In this document: positions 18,407 to 27,319 of the stretch, piece after piece
Numbering within the stretch: the stretch's first letter is position 1
Layout: each line of letters starts with the position of its first letter
NCBI GenBank assembly: GCA_013214945.1
Contig: JABSRT010000003.1
Span: 62,001 to 126,000, forward strand
Source: Gammaproteobacteria bacterium
GTDB lineage: Bacteria > Pseudomonadota > Gammaproteobacteria > Enterobacterales > Psychrobiaceae
Direction: 5' to 3'
Length of the DNA: 64,000 nt
Notes under the pieces: model-generated
Told to the model about the DNA's origin: nothing
Seen by the model: the letters and a program-made list of their open reading frames with translations, nothing else
Database searches by the model: none
Made by a program: the position numbers and the translations under genes

Positions 18407-20344
18407 TTAAATTAATTCAACGTTGTTATCGGCTGTAACCTCAACAACTAACTGGCTCAAATCTAAGCCTTTCTGGTAACGTTGCTTGCCACCGACCCAG
18501 GTCTGCAGTACTTTGATATTTCTTATTTTGGTCGGATCTTTAATCTGTAACGGATCTTGGGCTAAGATAACAAAATCAGCTTGTTTGCCCGGCGCTAGGC
18601 TGCCGAGCCATTCATCGACATGGCATTGCCAAGCGGCATCAATAGTAATTGCCCGCAATGCCTGCTCACGGGTTATCTGTTCTGATCGGTTGAGCACCTT
18701 ATTGGGGGCAGTCTTGGGCGCTCTTTCCATGATCCGAGTGACGGCTTGTTCCATCAAGCGTAATGGCCCTAACGGACTAACAGACAGGTCACTGTGAAAA
18801 GTGATTTTGACGTCGCGTTGCAACATTGAATTGCATAAATCGAGCTGCTGCGCTTTTTCTTTAAAGATCACCTCATTGAAAGCCCAGCCCCAATAGCCAA
18901 CATGACCAATCAGGAAGCTTGGTGATAAACCTAGGCTTTGCACGCGATCTGCACGATAAGAAGTTAATAATGAACAATGCTCGATGCGATGGCGCTTATC
19001 TAAACCCGATTGTCCCTTGAGTGCGTTTTGATAAATGTCCAAAGTAAAATCAATTGCTTGATCGCCATTGGCATGGATCATCAACGGCCAACCTTTGGCA
19101 ATAACATGGTCGACCATGGTTTGATAATCCGGCTTGTCCGAATTATCAAAATCAGCGGCGACTTGCGGGTTAGCAAAATTAAATACGCCATAATTAGCTA
19201 CCGGCTCACAGCTATATTGTTCTGACTGAAAACCGGTTAAACCTTGATTTGAACCGTCTGAAATTAGCTTAACCGCCCCTTGAAAAAGTTCACCAACGCT
19301 CTTTTCATTTAGTGGGCTAAAATCTGCCATTTCCTGAGCATCAGTTACCGATTCGCATAACTGCGCATAACCCACCCGAACATTGTGTTGATTAAATAGC
19401 CGATATAGGTTTAGCATTTGTTTCATAATCGGCAACATGCCCGCGTCATACATCAACGTAATACCACGCTCATTGGCGGTACTAAAAATTGACTTAATGT
19501 GTTCGAACAGACCAGCTTCCATTTCCACTAATTGAAACTCAGGAATTGCGTTATAGGCAGGCAGCATTTGCGCGAGCTCTTGCAGCGCGCCTTGTTTGGT
19601 AATTTTAGCGATAAAGTCTTGTGTTTCTTGGTCGTTAAGGCCTTGTTTTTTCGCAATGAGCTCAAGTGCTTTGGTATTGACGTAGGCCGTGTGCATCGAC
19701 GCTGCGGTCAAAAACACAGGTTGTTCTAGTGCCAGCTGATCGAGCGTAGTCACATTAATGTCAACCAGTTGCTGTGAGCCATCAAGTGCGGTTTGAAATG
19801 GCATCAGCGATGGATCAACGCCCGTTGCCAAAATCCAGCCTGCAGACTGCTTATTGCTGATGTTTTGCAATGTCTCGATAAAACCGTGCAGGTTGTAATC
19901 TGTTTTTAGATCTTGACCTTCGAATGCGCCAAAGTTATGCCAGCCCATCGTTAAGGCGGTGGGTACTATATGAACATGGGGCTCAATAAAACCAGGCAGC
20001 AGAGTTTCATCTGGTTTTAGAATGAAGTGATTTTCAGGTTGCATGCCCAGCGCTTTCATTTTTGCACTGACATCATATTTTGAACCCACTGCAGCGACCT
20101 GGCCATTGGCAAAACCAACGGCTTCAACGTTCGCTGTGTTGCCGCCAATCATCGGCCGAATCGTACCACCAGAATACATAACGCAAGCCGTTAGGATCAA
20201 ACTTTCTGGTTCGATGACCGGCGCTAGTTGTTCTGCTAATTCAGCGATATTTTGTGGCGTAAATAATCGCTTAGCTAAAGCATTCCAGCCTGGATTGTGA
20301 CAAGCACACTGTGCACAAGTACCGTGATTGCAATGATTAGTCAT
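18407..20344 (-). CDS. YtcJ-like amidohydrolase
   Basis: A metal-dependent hydrolase of the amidohydrolase-3 (YtcJ/NfdA-like) group, 645 residues. Visible motifs are EPHVHIVP (metal His pair), the HANGDQAIDF strand, RHRIEHCSL and FHSDLSVSPLGP (late Asp). The family hydrolyses amides or related C-N bonds, and the natural substrate is usually unknown. The start is placed at an internal ATG, four codons after an upstream TTG. Odd feature: the N terminus carries CNHGTCAQCACH (Cys5, Cys10, Cys13, Cys15 with nearby His), a possible extra metal site. First gene of the operon with the BBE oxidase; a direct-repeat element lies 96 bp upstream. Confidence 0.85.
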   Translation of the reverse strand: MTNHCNHGTCAQCACHNPGWNALAKRLFTPQNIAELAEQLAPVIEPESLILTACVMYSGGTIRPMIGGNTANVEAVGFANGQVAAVGSKYDVSAKMKALGMQPENHFILKPDETLLPGFIEPHVHIVPTALTMGWHNFGAFEGQDLKTDYNLHGFIETLQNISNKQSAGWILATGVDPSLMPFQTALDGSQQLVDINVTTLDQLALEQPVFLTAASMHTAYVNTKALELIAKKQGLNDQETQDFIAKITKQGALQELAQMLPAYNAIPEFQLVEMEAGLFEHIKSIFSTANERGITLMYDAGMLPIMKQMLNLYRLFNQHNVRVGYAQLCESVTDAQEMADFSPLNEKSVGELFQGAVKLISDGSNQGLTGFQSEQYSCEPVANYGVFNFANPQVAADFDNSDKPDYQTMVDHVIAKGWPLMIHANGDQAIDFTLDIYQNALKGQSGLDKRHRIEHCSLLTSYRADRVQSLGLSPSFLIGHVGYWGWAFNEVIFKEKAQQLDLCNSMLQRDVKITFHSDLSVSPLGPLRLMEQAVTRIMERAPKTAPNKVLNRSEQITREQALRAITIDAAWQCHVDEWLGSLAPGKQADFVILAQDPLQIKDPTKIRNIKVLQTWVGGKQRYQKGLDLSQLVVEVTADNNVELI

Positions 20345-20439
20345 TTGGAGCCCCAAATTCAGTTAATATTTATCATCTGACTAATACCAAATGATTTGTT
20401 TAAGTAGATAACTCAAACTATAGTATTTAACGAATTTTA

Positions 20440-20460
20440 GGTATTACACCAATATTACAC
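20440..20460 (-). promoter_or_regulatory. Direct-repeat element TGTAAT-N5-TGTAAT, amidohydrolase promoter
   Basis: In gene direction it reads GTGTAATATTGGTGTAATACC: two TGTAAT half-sites 11 bp apart. A possible -10 box TATAGT lies at 20417-20422, 20 bp after the second half-site. The same arrangement occurs at 21477-21497, 24975-24995 and 25174-25194, so this looks like an activator site. Confidence 0.75.
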
Positions 20461-20616
20461 GAGCACTCACATTTGAGGGCTGACGGGCAATGTAGCCGTC
20501 TATGTTGATGATTTTTAAATAAACTAAAGCAAGTTTCTTATAACGTAATAATAAAAATATAATCTGAGTTTGTAGGTGTGTGGCTCACCTTTTTACTTAC
20601 ATTGTTATCACTGTAA

Positions 20617-20751
20617 AAATACTACGGAGAATACATCGATGAACGACATGATAAAACGAGTGTTAAAACCGATTTAATAACGTACGAAACGTTTAATAAA
20701 TCACCATGGCTCGTTGCTAAAGGGGAAGAGTTTGTAGGAATATATGGCTAA
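20617..20751 (+). pseudogene. Possible coding remnant without start codon
   Basis: A 44-codon plus-strand frame follows a stop and has no usable ATG. It reads like protein (KTDLITYETFNKSPWLVAKG, then EEFVGIYG). It may be the tail of a decayed gene. The rest of the 20.36-20.88 kb gap holds the direct-repeat promoter and a hairpin. Weak call. Confidence 0.25.
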
Positions 20752-20826
20752 TAATAATCTTGCTAAATATTACGTGATTTCAAGTTGAATTAACTCGGGC
20801 AAAAGCCTGATTAAATATGCACAAGA

Positions 20827-20865
20827 AAGGTCTATTAGCCATGATACAGGCTCGAAATAGACCTT
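20827..20865. terminator. Hairpin terminator downstream of the DUF1842-like gene
   Basis: AAGGTCTATT-AGCC … GGCT-CG-AAATAGACCTT forms a long stem with an 8-nt loop, 21 bp past the minus-strand stop. The T-richness after the stem is modest in either direction, so termination may be weak or bidirectional. Confidence 0.55.
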
Positions 20866-20885
20866 CCTTTGTTATTTATCTATCA

Positions 20886-21365
20886 TTATGCTAATGATTT
20901 TTTTGCCTGCGCTTGTTTTGTTTTCGCGTGCTTTTTTGTAATCTCTGCTAGTTTAGCGATAGAAGAGGATTCCACCAATTCTACTTTTTCAAAATCACAA
21001 TCTTGCCATACGCCGTCCTGTAAATATTGAAAATTAGCAACGCCAGACTGCCAGTCTTCAGAAAGAGACATTCTTAGTTTAGTGTTTTCTGCAGCATCAC
21101 TGCTTGGGTAAAGACTAACACCATCCAAGACAACAAGAATATTACACGACGACATCGTGCACATATATGACCATTCACCAGATAATTTCGTTGAAACATT
21201 TAACGGTGGGCTTATCGCTTGGAACACATGCCCGACACCTGTTATCTGACGATCTGCGTTTACATGTAGATCGACACGAAATGAAACTCCACCTGACAAA
21301 TGGTTGGTTATCAAATAAGAAACATTAAACACACCTTGAATCTGTTCTTGTGTACCTTGAGTCAT
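20886..21365 (-). CDS. DUF1842-like protein
   Basis: A 159-residue protein. The central part (VFNVSYLITNHLSGGVSFRV, later GHVFQAISPPLNVSTKLSGEW) resembles DUF1842, a small beta-rich domain of unknown function, from memory. The start is placed at an internal Met because GGAT lies just upstream and the longer reading adds an unlikely N terminus. The last ~25 residues are a Lys/Ala/Gln-rich basic tail (KLAEITKKHAKTKQAQAKK). It is a single-gene unit with its own copy of the shared direct-repeat promoter, so it belongs to the lodAB regulon. Its function is unknown. Confidence 0.65.
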   Translation of the reverse strand: MTQGTQEQIQGVFNVSYLITNHLSGGVSFRVDLHVNADRQITGVGHVFQAISPPLNVSTKLSGEWSYMCTMSSCNILVVLDGVSLYPSSDAAENTKLRMSLSEDWQSGVANFQYLQDGVWQDCDFEKVELVESSSIAKLAEITKKHAKTKQAQAKKSLA

Positions 21366-21476
21366 ACGAAAATCCTTTTTGTATTGTTTGTAAGTGATGA
21401 TATTTATATATTCATTAACGGCGTACCAACGCCAAAATCGAATATGCATCAATCTTATCTTCAAAAATTACAGAAA

Positions 21477-21497
21477 GGTATTACATCAATATTACAC
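21477..21497 (-). promoter_or_regulatory. Direct-repeat element TGTAAT-N5-TGTAAT, DUF1842 gene promoter
   Basis: In gene direction GTGTAATATTGATGTAATACC, nearly identical to the amidohydrolase site. A weak -10-like TAAGAT is at 21452-21457, 22 bp after the second half-site, the same spacing as at lodA. The 300-bp gap up to lodB holds nothing else I can name. Confidence 0.75.
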
Positions 21498-21664
21498 ATG
21501 ACAAATTTAAACAGATCCCGAATTCATGTTCTAAGTATTAACTTGGGACAGGCATAACTATATAGTTGATTTAACAGCAACCTAACCATGTTGCTGCAAA
21601 TATTACCGCTGCTTTGATGCAATCGTAGCAACAGAGGTATAAACATGACCATTTGCCGATTTTT

Positions 21665-22786
21665 TTAGCTGTGTGCTTGGCGTCGTTGCCAAAATGTTGA
21701 ATTAAACTGCGTCACTTTCTGATATTCACTGTGACGTGTTGTTAGGTAGCTCTTGTAATTTTTATGTATTAAGCTTTGATAAACCTCAAGAAACTCAGGC
21801 TGATCATTAAAGGTTTTAACAATGGCTTTGCCGGCATAAAAAGCGCTGCCCATCGCTGATGTAATGCCATAAGAAGACAAGGGATCGTAACTGCAAGCGG
21901 CATCGCCCACGGCAAGCCAGTTATGGGCAACGCACTGTGTCAATTGCGACGAATAAGCGGGTACCACTTTAAAGTCATGTTGATTAGCCACACTACTACC
22001 GATTAAATACGGTTTTAATTGATCCTGTTGCAGTGCCAAATCCCAGAGCTGCTCCGTTGATTTTGGTAAGGCTAAATCAGGATCGGTGAAATAACATAAA
22101 CTCGCATACTGCTCGCAATAAGGTGCCAAATACCACCAGCCATGTTCACTGCTTTGGATCACCGCTTGCTGGTTCTTCAGCATGTCGCACTGGTTATGAT
22201 CAATCCGACAAAAACAAGCGACTAGGTTGTCTGATTTTTGCGTGACAGCGTTAAGCTGCTTGGTAATAATGCGGGAGCGCCCGGTTGCGTCAACGATAAA
22301 AGGGACATCTAGCTGCCAAGTGTTATCAGAGCCGGCTATGTCTAATAACCAAGTATTTTGATAACCCGATGTTTGGTGCGCCACCTCGCGTAACGCCGCG
22401 ACTTTAGATTGCCAGTAAATATCAACCCCAGCCTGATTCGCCGCTTTAACCAGCATGGCATCAAACTTTTCACGGTTAAGCAACCAGCCAGTGCCTGCCG
22501 TCGAGGCCAGTAGGTTTCTTTCGTATAAGCCCTGGGCGTCCCAGTGCACTTTATATCCTTGTAATTGAAAATGTTGGTCATGCTCGAACTGCTCTTTTAA
22601 GCCCAGCTTTTCAAGCGTACCCAGCACTGACGCCTGAATACACTCGCCCATTTTAGATCGGTGACTATTGTGTTTTTCGATTATCGCGACTTTTAAGCCA
22701 TGTTGTGCCAGCACCAGTGCCGCAGTTAACCCTGCGACACCCGCCCCCACAATCACCACATGATAATCGGTGTTGGATTTATTCAT
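21665..22786 (-). CDS. LodB-like flavoprotein for quinone-cofactor maturation
   Basis: An FAD-dependent monooxygenase-like protein of 373 residues. The dinucleotide motif VVIVGAGVAGLTAALVLAQ is at the N terminus, the halogenase/hydroxylase-type GECIQ segment follows, and the second FAD motif WLAVGDAACSYDPLSSYGI is near 290. In Marinomonas the flavoprotein LodB is required to form the cysteine tryptophylquinone cofactor of LodA, and the two genes are adjacent. Here it begins 3 bp after the lodA-like gene, the expected arrangement. No strong ribosome binding site is seen, so translation is probably coupled to lodA. Specific partner assignment rests on this context. Confidence 0.85.
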   Translation of the reverse strand: MNKSNTDYHVVIVGAGVAGLTAALVLAQHGLKVAIIEKHNSHRSKMGECIQASVLGTLEKLGLKEQFEHDQHFQLQGYKVHWDAQGLYERNLLASTAGTGWLLNREKFDAMLVKAANQAGVDIYWQSKVAALREVAHQTSGYQNTWLLDIAGSDNTWQLDVPFIVDATGRSRIITKQLNAVTQKSDNLVACFCRIDHNQCDMLKNQQAVIQSSEHGWWYLAPYCEQYASLCYFTDPDLALPKSTEQLWDLALQQDQLKPYLIGSSVANQHDFKVVPAYSSQLTQCVAHNWLAVGDAACSYDPLSSYGITSAMGSAFYAGKAIVKTFNDQPEFLEVYQSLIHKNYKSYLTTRHSEYQKVTQFNSTFWQRRQAHS

Positions 22787-22789
22787 TAA

Positions 22790-24913
22790 TTACAACAACT
22801 CATCCCGTGATCTTATTTTTCTTGGCGGTACATTGCCTTTAGCGGCGGCTAAGTCTTCTTTTTCTAGCTGCTTGATCTTGTCGTTAAACGATTGTTCTGA
22901 TTTGGTTACTTCATGCACGGTTGCATGTTCAAAGCGCACTAAAGATTCCATATGCAGCATTTGACGATAACTGGGATCATTGACTAAAAATCTTTCATTA
23001 ACTTCAGACTCAACCCAAAGCGTATCAATGACTGTTTTACCAAGCATTATTGGCGGAATAGTTTGCTTACTCACGATGCCGACTTTGTCCCAGTCGGTGA
23101 TCATGCCGAGTCTTGGGTTGGTACTGTCTTCGCGTAAAAAACGCAGCCAGTCTTGACGATAATCAAAGTGTTTTAGCCGTTGCAGATCCGGTAATCGGGT
23201 GTCTCTGATCCGATCTAACGACCGCTGACTCAAGACCTGATTTGGTACTCTGGCCGACCAATAACTTGGCGTTGGCAAGTAATAAGCAGGATCATAATCT
23301 TGCCCAGAACGACAGCTGCCCTCATCGGTTTGCCACGGCACGCCCATAAAGCGCGTTAACGTGCCCGGACCGCTCGCATTAAACATCGACTCTAGCGCGA
23401 CAGCTGGCGTTAACACTGGGCCATAAAAATCTTGCACTTGTACGCCTTCAGCCAAGATATTTAAGCGCATGGTGTCAAATGGATCTGCTATATCCCACAT
23501 CGAAATTCGGCGTAAAAACCACGTTAACTCAATGCCGGGATGAAATGGCCCACCCAAACATTCCAATAAGTTAGCTTTGGTTAACGCGTGCGGTTGGCTC
23601 GCAAGCTCAATCGCGTCTAGACCCGACACGGGTTCTGGTCGCTCTGCGCAAATGAACTCGCCCTTGGCCCAATTTTCAAGATGGCGATACTGAGTTTGGG
23701 TTAAACTGAGCCCCGATAACGGTGAGTTCTCATAATCGCCATAAGCGTCACCATAAAAAGGCGGTAACTGAGCCGCTTGCAGTTGTGTTTGCACCAATTG
23801 AACGGCCGCATCAAGCGTTTTAGAAATGGTGCTATTGAGTATGCTAGCCTTAGCGCCATATTGCTCTGGGGTGGTAATTGTTTCTATTTTTTCAATGCGT
23901 TGTAGCTGCGTTTCCTCAACTGGCAATCGAAATTGTTCAAACAGTGCATTTCGAAGTGGCGCATTTTCTTGATGTGAACTAGCGAGTCTGGCAAGCAATT
24001 CGGGTTCAGTGAAGTTAGCTGGCGCATTATCGCCAAACATCATGTAAAAGCCCGAATTGACCCCCTGATTTTCAACCAAGCTATTAAATATTGGGAAAAC
24101 ATCACGATAAAATTCCGTGCTTGGCGGTTGTTTGATCAGGTTGTTAGCATAGAAAAGATCGGTCACGACATCATACATGGTGACAATACCACGCATGCCC
24201 GGCGCAAAATTGGGCGGTGTAACGGCCACCATCGCAGGTTTAGCAGTATACTTTTTATTATTTACCGTAACAGTCGCTCGCACGGTGCCGTCACTAACAT
24301 CGTCGTGCCAGCCTTCGTTATTAGCAAAAGTAGTGGCTTGGCGACCATCAAAACTATTGGACTCACCTCGCCCGCCTAATACTATCAAACGCCCTTGCTG
24401 ATCGGTTTGCAATTCACCTAAATAGACATCTCTTTGGTAAGCCGTTCCCGCATAAAACTTGCCGCTATCAAATTGATATTCAGCTTTGTTTTTTTCATTG
24501 CAGCCCTCGATTGTTCGAGTGCCCGAGTCGATTAAAAGCTTTTTAGCACGCTCTGACAAGTTCGTCATTTTAGCATTTCTCAGCTGGCAGTCTTTAGACA
24601 ACTCGCCCATATCCATTGCATTATTAAACTGATAGTTAATCGATTTACGATTAGCTAAATGCACCTGCCATTCAATTTTCACATCCGGAGAATTAGTCAT
24701 TTCTTGAACAACTTCACCTTGAGCATTTAGGCCATACACCCTAAAACGCGCCGCCTGACGTTTGACCTTGCCAAAGTCATCTTTATATTCAAAGTTGGTC
24801 GGGATCTGCTGCTCTGGCGCTTCAGGACCAATATAAAATTCATCGACCGAGTTACCTACTCGGGCAATACCGATCGCAGGATAAATATAATAGTGAGTGA
24901 TCGTGTTATTCAT
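22790..24913 (-). CDS. LodA-like cysteine tryptophylquinone amino-acid oxidase
   Basis: LodA/GoxA enzymes oxidatively deaminate lysine (LodA) or glycine (GoxA), giving an aldehyde or keto product, ammonia and H2O2. The N terminus IYPAIGIARVGNS … FYIGPE is the family signature. By comparison with Marinomonas LodA, the cofactor would form between Cys452 (in ECLGGPFHPGIE) and Trp527 (in GVPWQTDEGSC). The start is placed at an internal Met with AAGG 7 nt upstream, giving 707 residues; the longer reading would run through the promoter. There is no signal peptide, and known LodA is exported without a classic one. It heads an operon with lodB behind a direct-repeat promoter. The amino acid oxidised cannot be read from sequence. 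Confidence 0.88.
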   Translation of the reverse strand: MNNTITHYYIYPAIGIARVGNSVDEFYIGPEAPEQQIPTNFEYKDDFGKVKRQAARFRVYGLNAQGEVVQEMTNSPDVKIEWQVHLANRKSINYQFNNAMDMGELSKDCQLRNAKMTNLSERAKKLLIDSGTRTIEGCNEKNKAEYQFDSGKFYAGTAYQRDVYLGELQTDQQGRLIVLGGRGESNSFDGRQATTFANNEGWHDDVSDGTVRATVTVNNKKYTAKPAMVAVTPPNFAPGMRGIVTMYDVVTDLFYANNLIKQPPSTEFYRDVFPIFNSLVENQGVNSGFYMMFGDNAPANFTEPELLARLASSHQENAPLRNALFEQFRLPVEETQLQRIEKIETITTPEQYGAKASILNSTISKTLDAAVQLVQTQLQAAQLPPFYGDAYGDYENSPLSGLSLTQTQYRHLENWAKGEFICAERPEPVSGLDAIELASQPHALTKANLLECLGGPFHPGIELTWFLRRISMWDIADPFDTMRLNILAEGVQVQDFYGPVLTPAVALESMFNASGPGTLTRFMGVPWQTDEGSCRSGQDYDPAYYLPTPSYWSARVPNQVLSQRSLDRIRDTRLPDLQRLKHFDYRQDWLRFLREDSTNPRLGMITDWDKVGIVSKQTIPPIMLGKTVIDTLWVESEVNERFLVNDPSYRQMLHMESLVRFEHATVHEVTKSEQSFNDKIKQLEKEDLAAAKGNVPPRKIRSRDELL

Positions 24914-24974
24914 AATATGCCTTGTGCTAAATGATAATCGAGTGGCGCAACTATAAAAAACAACCAACAGAAAA

Positions 24975-24995
24975 GGTATTACATCACTATTACAG
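24975..24995 (-). promoter_or_regulatory. Direct-repeat element TGTAAT-N5-TGTAAT, lodAB promoter
   Basis: In gene direction CTGTAATAGTGATGTAATACC. A good -10-like TATAGT at 24950-24955 lies 22 bp after the second half-site; there is no good -35, which suggests activation by the bound protein. About 60 bp upstream of the lodA start. Confidence 0.78.
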
Positions 24996-25173
24996 CAAGC
25001 ATCAAAACCCACAAAAAATAGACTTAACCACTTGATATTTATCTAAGATCAATTACACCAACCAGCAAACCCGCGTAAACTAACTGCTGGTTTTTTCAAC
25101 TAAATTTCACGTCATTCAACCAATCAATCAAATGACACCTGCATTTCAAATAGTTAATGCTAAAAGCTGCTCC

Positions 25174-25194
25174 GTGTAATGGCGCTGTAATATG
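25174..25194 (+). promoter_or_regulatory. Direct-repeat element, promoter of the oxidase-decarboxylase operon
   Basis: GTGTAATGGCGCTGTAATATG on the plus strand: the same two TGTAAT half-sites 11 bp apart, in gene direction. The central bases differ from the three minus-strand sites, so the half-sites rather than a recent copy are conserved. It is 164 bp upstream of the start codon. AT-rich -10 candidates follow at about 25206-25225. Confidence 0.68.
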
Positions 25195-25357
25195 TATTTA
25201 TCGCGATATGTTTAATACTTTTTATAGCCCGTTGGCAGTGTCTTTTTACTCTCAACAAGATTATTCGCTAAACACTCACTAACGTTACCCAACATCATTA
25301 TTAACATACTGATTTTTAGTTATTAAACCTAAAATTCATCTTATGGAGAAGAACTGT

Positions 25358-27319
25358 ATGTCTGACAATAAATATTTTAAATTGGCTGAACAATTACTTT
25401 TAGAAACACCAGCCCCAAAAAATGTAAACACAACGATCCCTAACCCGACCATAGAATTTTACGAAGATGTGCTGCGAGACGGCATTCCACAAACCGTGCA
25501 ACAACAAGCAGCAATTAAAGGTAAAAAAGTGGTGGTGGTCGGTGCGGGGATCGCTGGGTTAATTAGTGCAGGTTTGTTATCTGACGCTGGGGCCGATGTT
25601 AAATTGGTTGAGGCTAATACCCGAATAGGCGGTCGAGTAAAAACATTTACTAATCAACAAAAAAGTGTTGATCTTGAGCCGTCAGATCCAAACAACAAAC
25701 ATTTTCACCAAGACGGTTTATACGCCGAAGCGGGTGCTATGCGCATGCCGATGACTCATCAGTTACTAAAATACTTAAGCCATGAAAAGTTAGTGCTGCC
25801 TTATCGTACCTTTAAGCTGGTCGGTATTGATCCCAATAAACCACAAGACAGCCCTTCAGTGAAAACAGATCCGGCATGGATCAGTACCAATGGCAATCGA
25901 GTACAGAAAAATTCCTATTATAATTCTAGCCAGCAAAGCGATACCTTTGATGGTCGTTTAAAAGTTAATAACGGATTTGAGGTCACCGACACACGTACGG
26001 CATCATGCCTAGTCAATCTAGCCTTTGAGCCATTACGAGATATGATCGAAGTCGGTGACACTGTCACCAACAACGATGAGCGCCGTCAGCAGTATTTGGA
26101 AAAATGGGCCGACCTCATTGAAAAATTCGATAACTACTCGTTACAGCGTTATTTACGTGAAGAAGCCACTGTACCAACACTATCAGGTACTGGTGTGCAA
26201 GTGCCGTTAACCGAAGAGCAAATAGCCCTAATTGGTACCTTGGAAAATCTAACCTCCAGATTACCATTAGCACTGCTGCATAGTTTTCTTGGTCGGTTCG
26301 ATATTAGCCCGAACAATAGCTATTATGAATTTGTCGGTGGTAGCTGGCGTTTACCAGCGGCGATATATGAGCACTATAACGGTACCACCGACAAGTTAAA
26401 TCTGCATAGTGGACAACGCGTCATTGCGATTAAGCAGCATGATAATAAAGTCACTGCTATCTCAGTTGACGAGCGACAATCTAGTGATGCCTCGGCCTCC
26501 AATGAAGATCTGATTGCTGATGGTCAGCAACATACCGGTGATGCCTTAGTATTAACCATGCCCTTTTCAAGTTTACGCTTTGTTGATATTGCGCCACAAT
26601 TTAGTTTTGCTAAACGCCGTGCGATCACTGAATTGCATTATGATTCTGCAACCAAGGTGCTGCTTGATTTTGAACAACGTTGGTGGGAATTTGATCATGC
26701 TAAATGGCTCGAAGAAATTAACAAAGTATCTGATCCAGTCCAAAAACAAGCTTATTTGGATGAATTAACCACTTTACCGCCAACAAGCATTCAAGGTGGC
26801 GGCTCGATCAGCGATGGTCCATCTCGTTTTATCTATTATCCGTCGCATCCTAGTTACGAAAATGATTTGGCCGAACCTTATAATCCAGATGATCGCGGCG
26901 CAGAGCTCAGCGGTGGGGTAATTTTAGCCGCCTACACGTGGGCCGACGACGCTGTGCGCTGGGACGCGTTAAATAGCACAGAACGATTACGTTTTGCCTT
27001 GCATGAGTTATGTATTTTTCACGGAGAGCGGATCAAATTATTCTTTAATAATACTGGCACCACTCAAAGCTGGGCGCGCAACCCATATGCCTTTGGTGAA
27101 GCGGCTATCTTTACTCCCGGGCAAATGGTCAACTTGCACCCACATATCCCAACGCCGGAAGGTAACGTTTTCTTTGCTGGTGAGCATACGTCGCTTAAAC
27201 ATGCGTGGATTGAAGGCGCGATAGAGTCTGCTGTGCGGGTTAGCCTTGAAGTACATAGCGCGTTAGCGACCCAAACAACAGCTACAGCGACTACGAGCAA
27301 AAAGGAAGCGACGCTATGA
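25358..27319 (+). CDS. L-amino-acid oxidase-like flavin monoamine oxidase
   Basis: A 653-residue FAD amine oxidase. It has the Rossmann motif VVVVGAGIAGLISAGLLSDAG with the following acidic residue and GGRVKTF, the substrate-site segment AEAGAMRMP typical of L-amino-acid oxidases, and the C-terminal FAD motif FFAGEHTSLKHAWIEGAIES. Such enzymes convert L-amino acids to 2-oxo acids plus ammonia and H2O2. The second ATG is taken as start because GGAG lies 9 nt before it. It overlaps the decarboxylase gene by 4 bp (ATGA). No signal peptide. Divergent from lodAB, and both units carry the same regulatory element. Substrate unknown. Confidence 0.88.
   Translation: MSDNKYFKLAEQLLLETPAPKNVNTTIPNPTIEFYEDVLRDGIPQTVQQQAAIKGKKVVVVGAGIAGLISAGLLSDAGADVKLVEANTRIGGRVKTFTNQQKSVDLEPSDPNNKHFHQDGLYAEAGAMRMPMTHQLLKYLSHEKLVLPYRTFKLVGIDPNKPQDSPSVKTDPAWISTNGNRVQKNSYYNSSQQSDTFDGRLKVNNGFEVTDTRTASCLVNLAFEPLRDMIEVGDTVTNNDERRQQYLEKWADLIEKFDNYSLQRYLREEATVPTLSGTGVQVPLTEEQIALIGTLENLTSRLPLALLHSFLGRFDISPNNSYYEFVGGSWRLPAAIYEHYNGTTDKLNLHSGQRVIAIKQHDNKVTAISVDERQSSDASASNEDLIADGQQHTGDALVLTMPFSSLRFVDIAPQFSFAKRRAITELHYDSATKVLLDFEQRWWEFDHAKWLEEINKVSDPVQKQAYLDELTTLPPTSIQGGGSISDGPSRFIYYPSHPSYENDLAEPYNPDDRGAELSGGVILAAYTWADDAVRWDALNSTERLRFALHELCIFHGERIKLFFNNTGTTQSWARNPYAFGEAAIFTPGQMVNLHPHIPTPEGNVFFAGEHTSLKHAWIEGAIESAVRVSLEVHSALATQTTATATTSKKEATL

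Noticed and set aside
20639-20782. Two tiny frames with good ribosome sites (12 codons at 20639, 14 codons at 20738) as RiPP precursor genes for the YcaO/TfuA pair
   Set aside because: Too short, no leader-core layout, no Cys or Gly-rich core, and far from the ycaO gene. They lie within a longer coding-like remnant in another frame.
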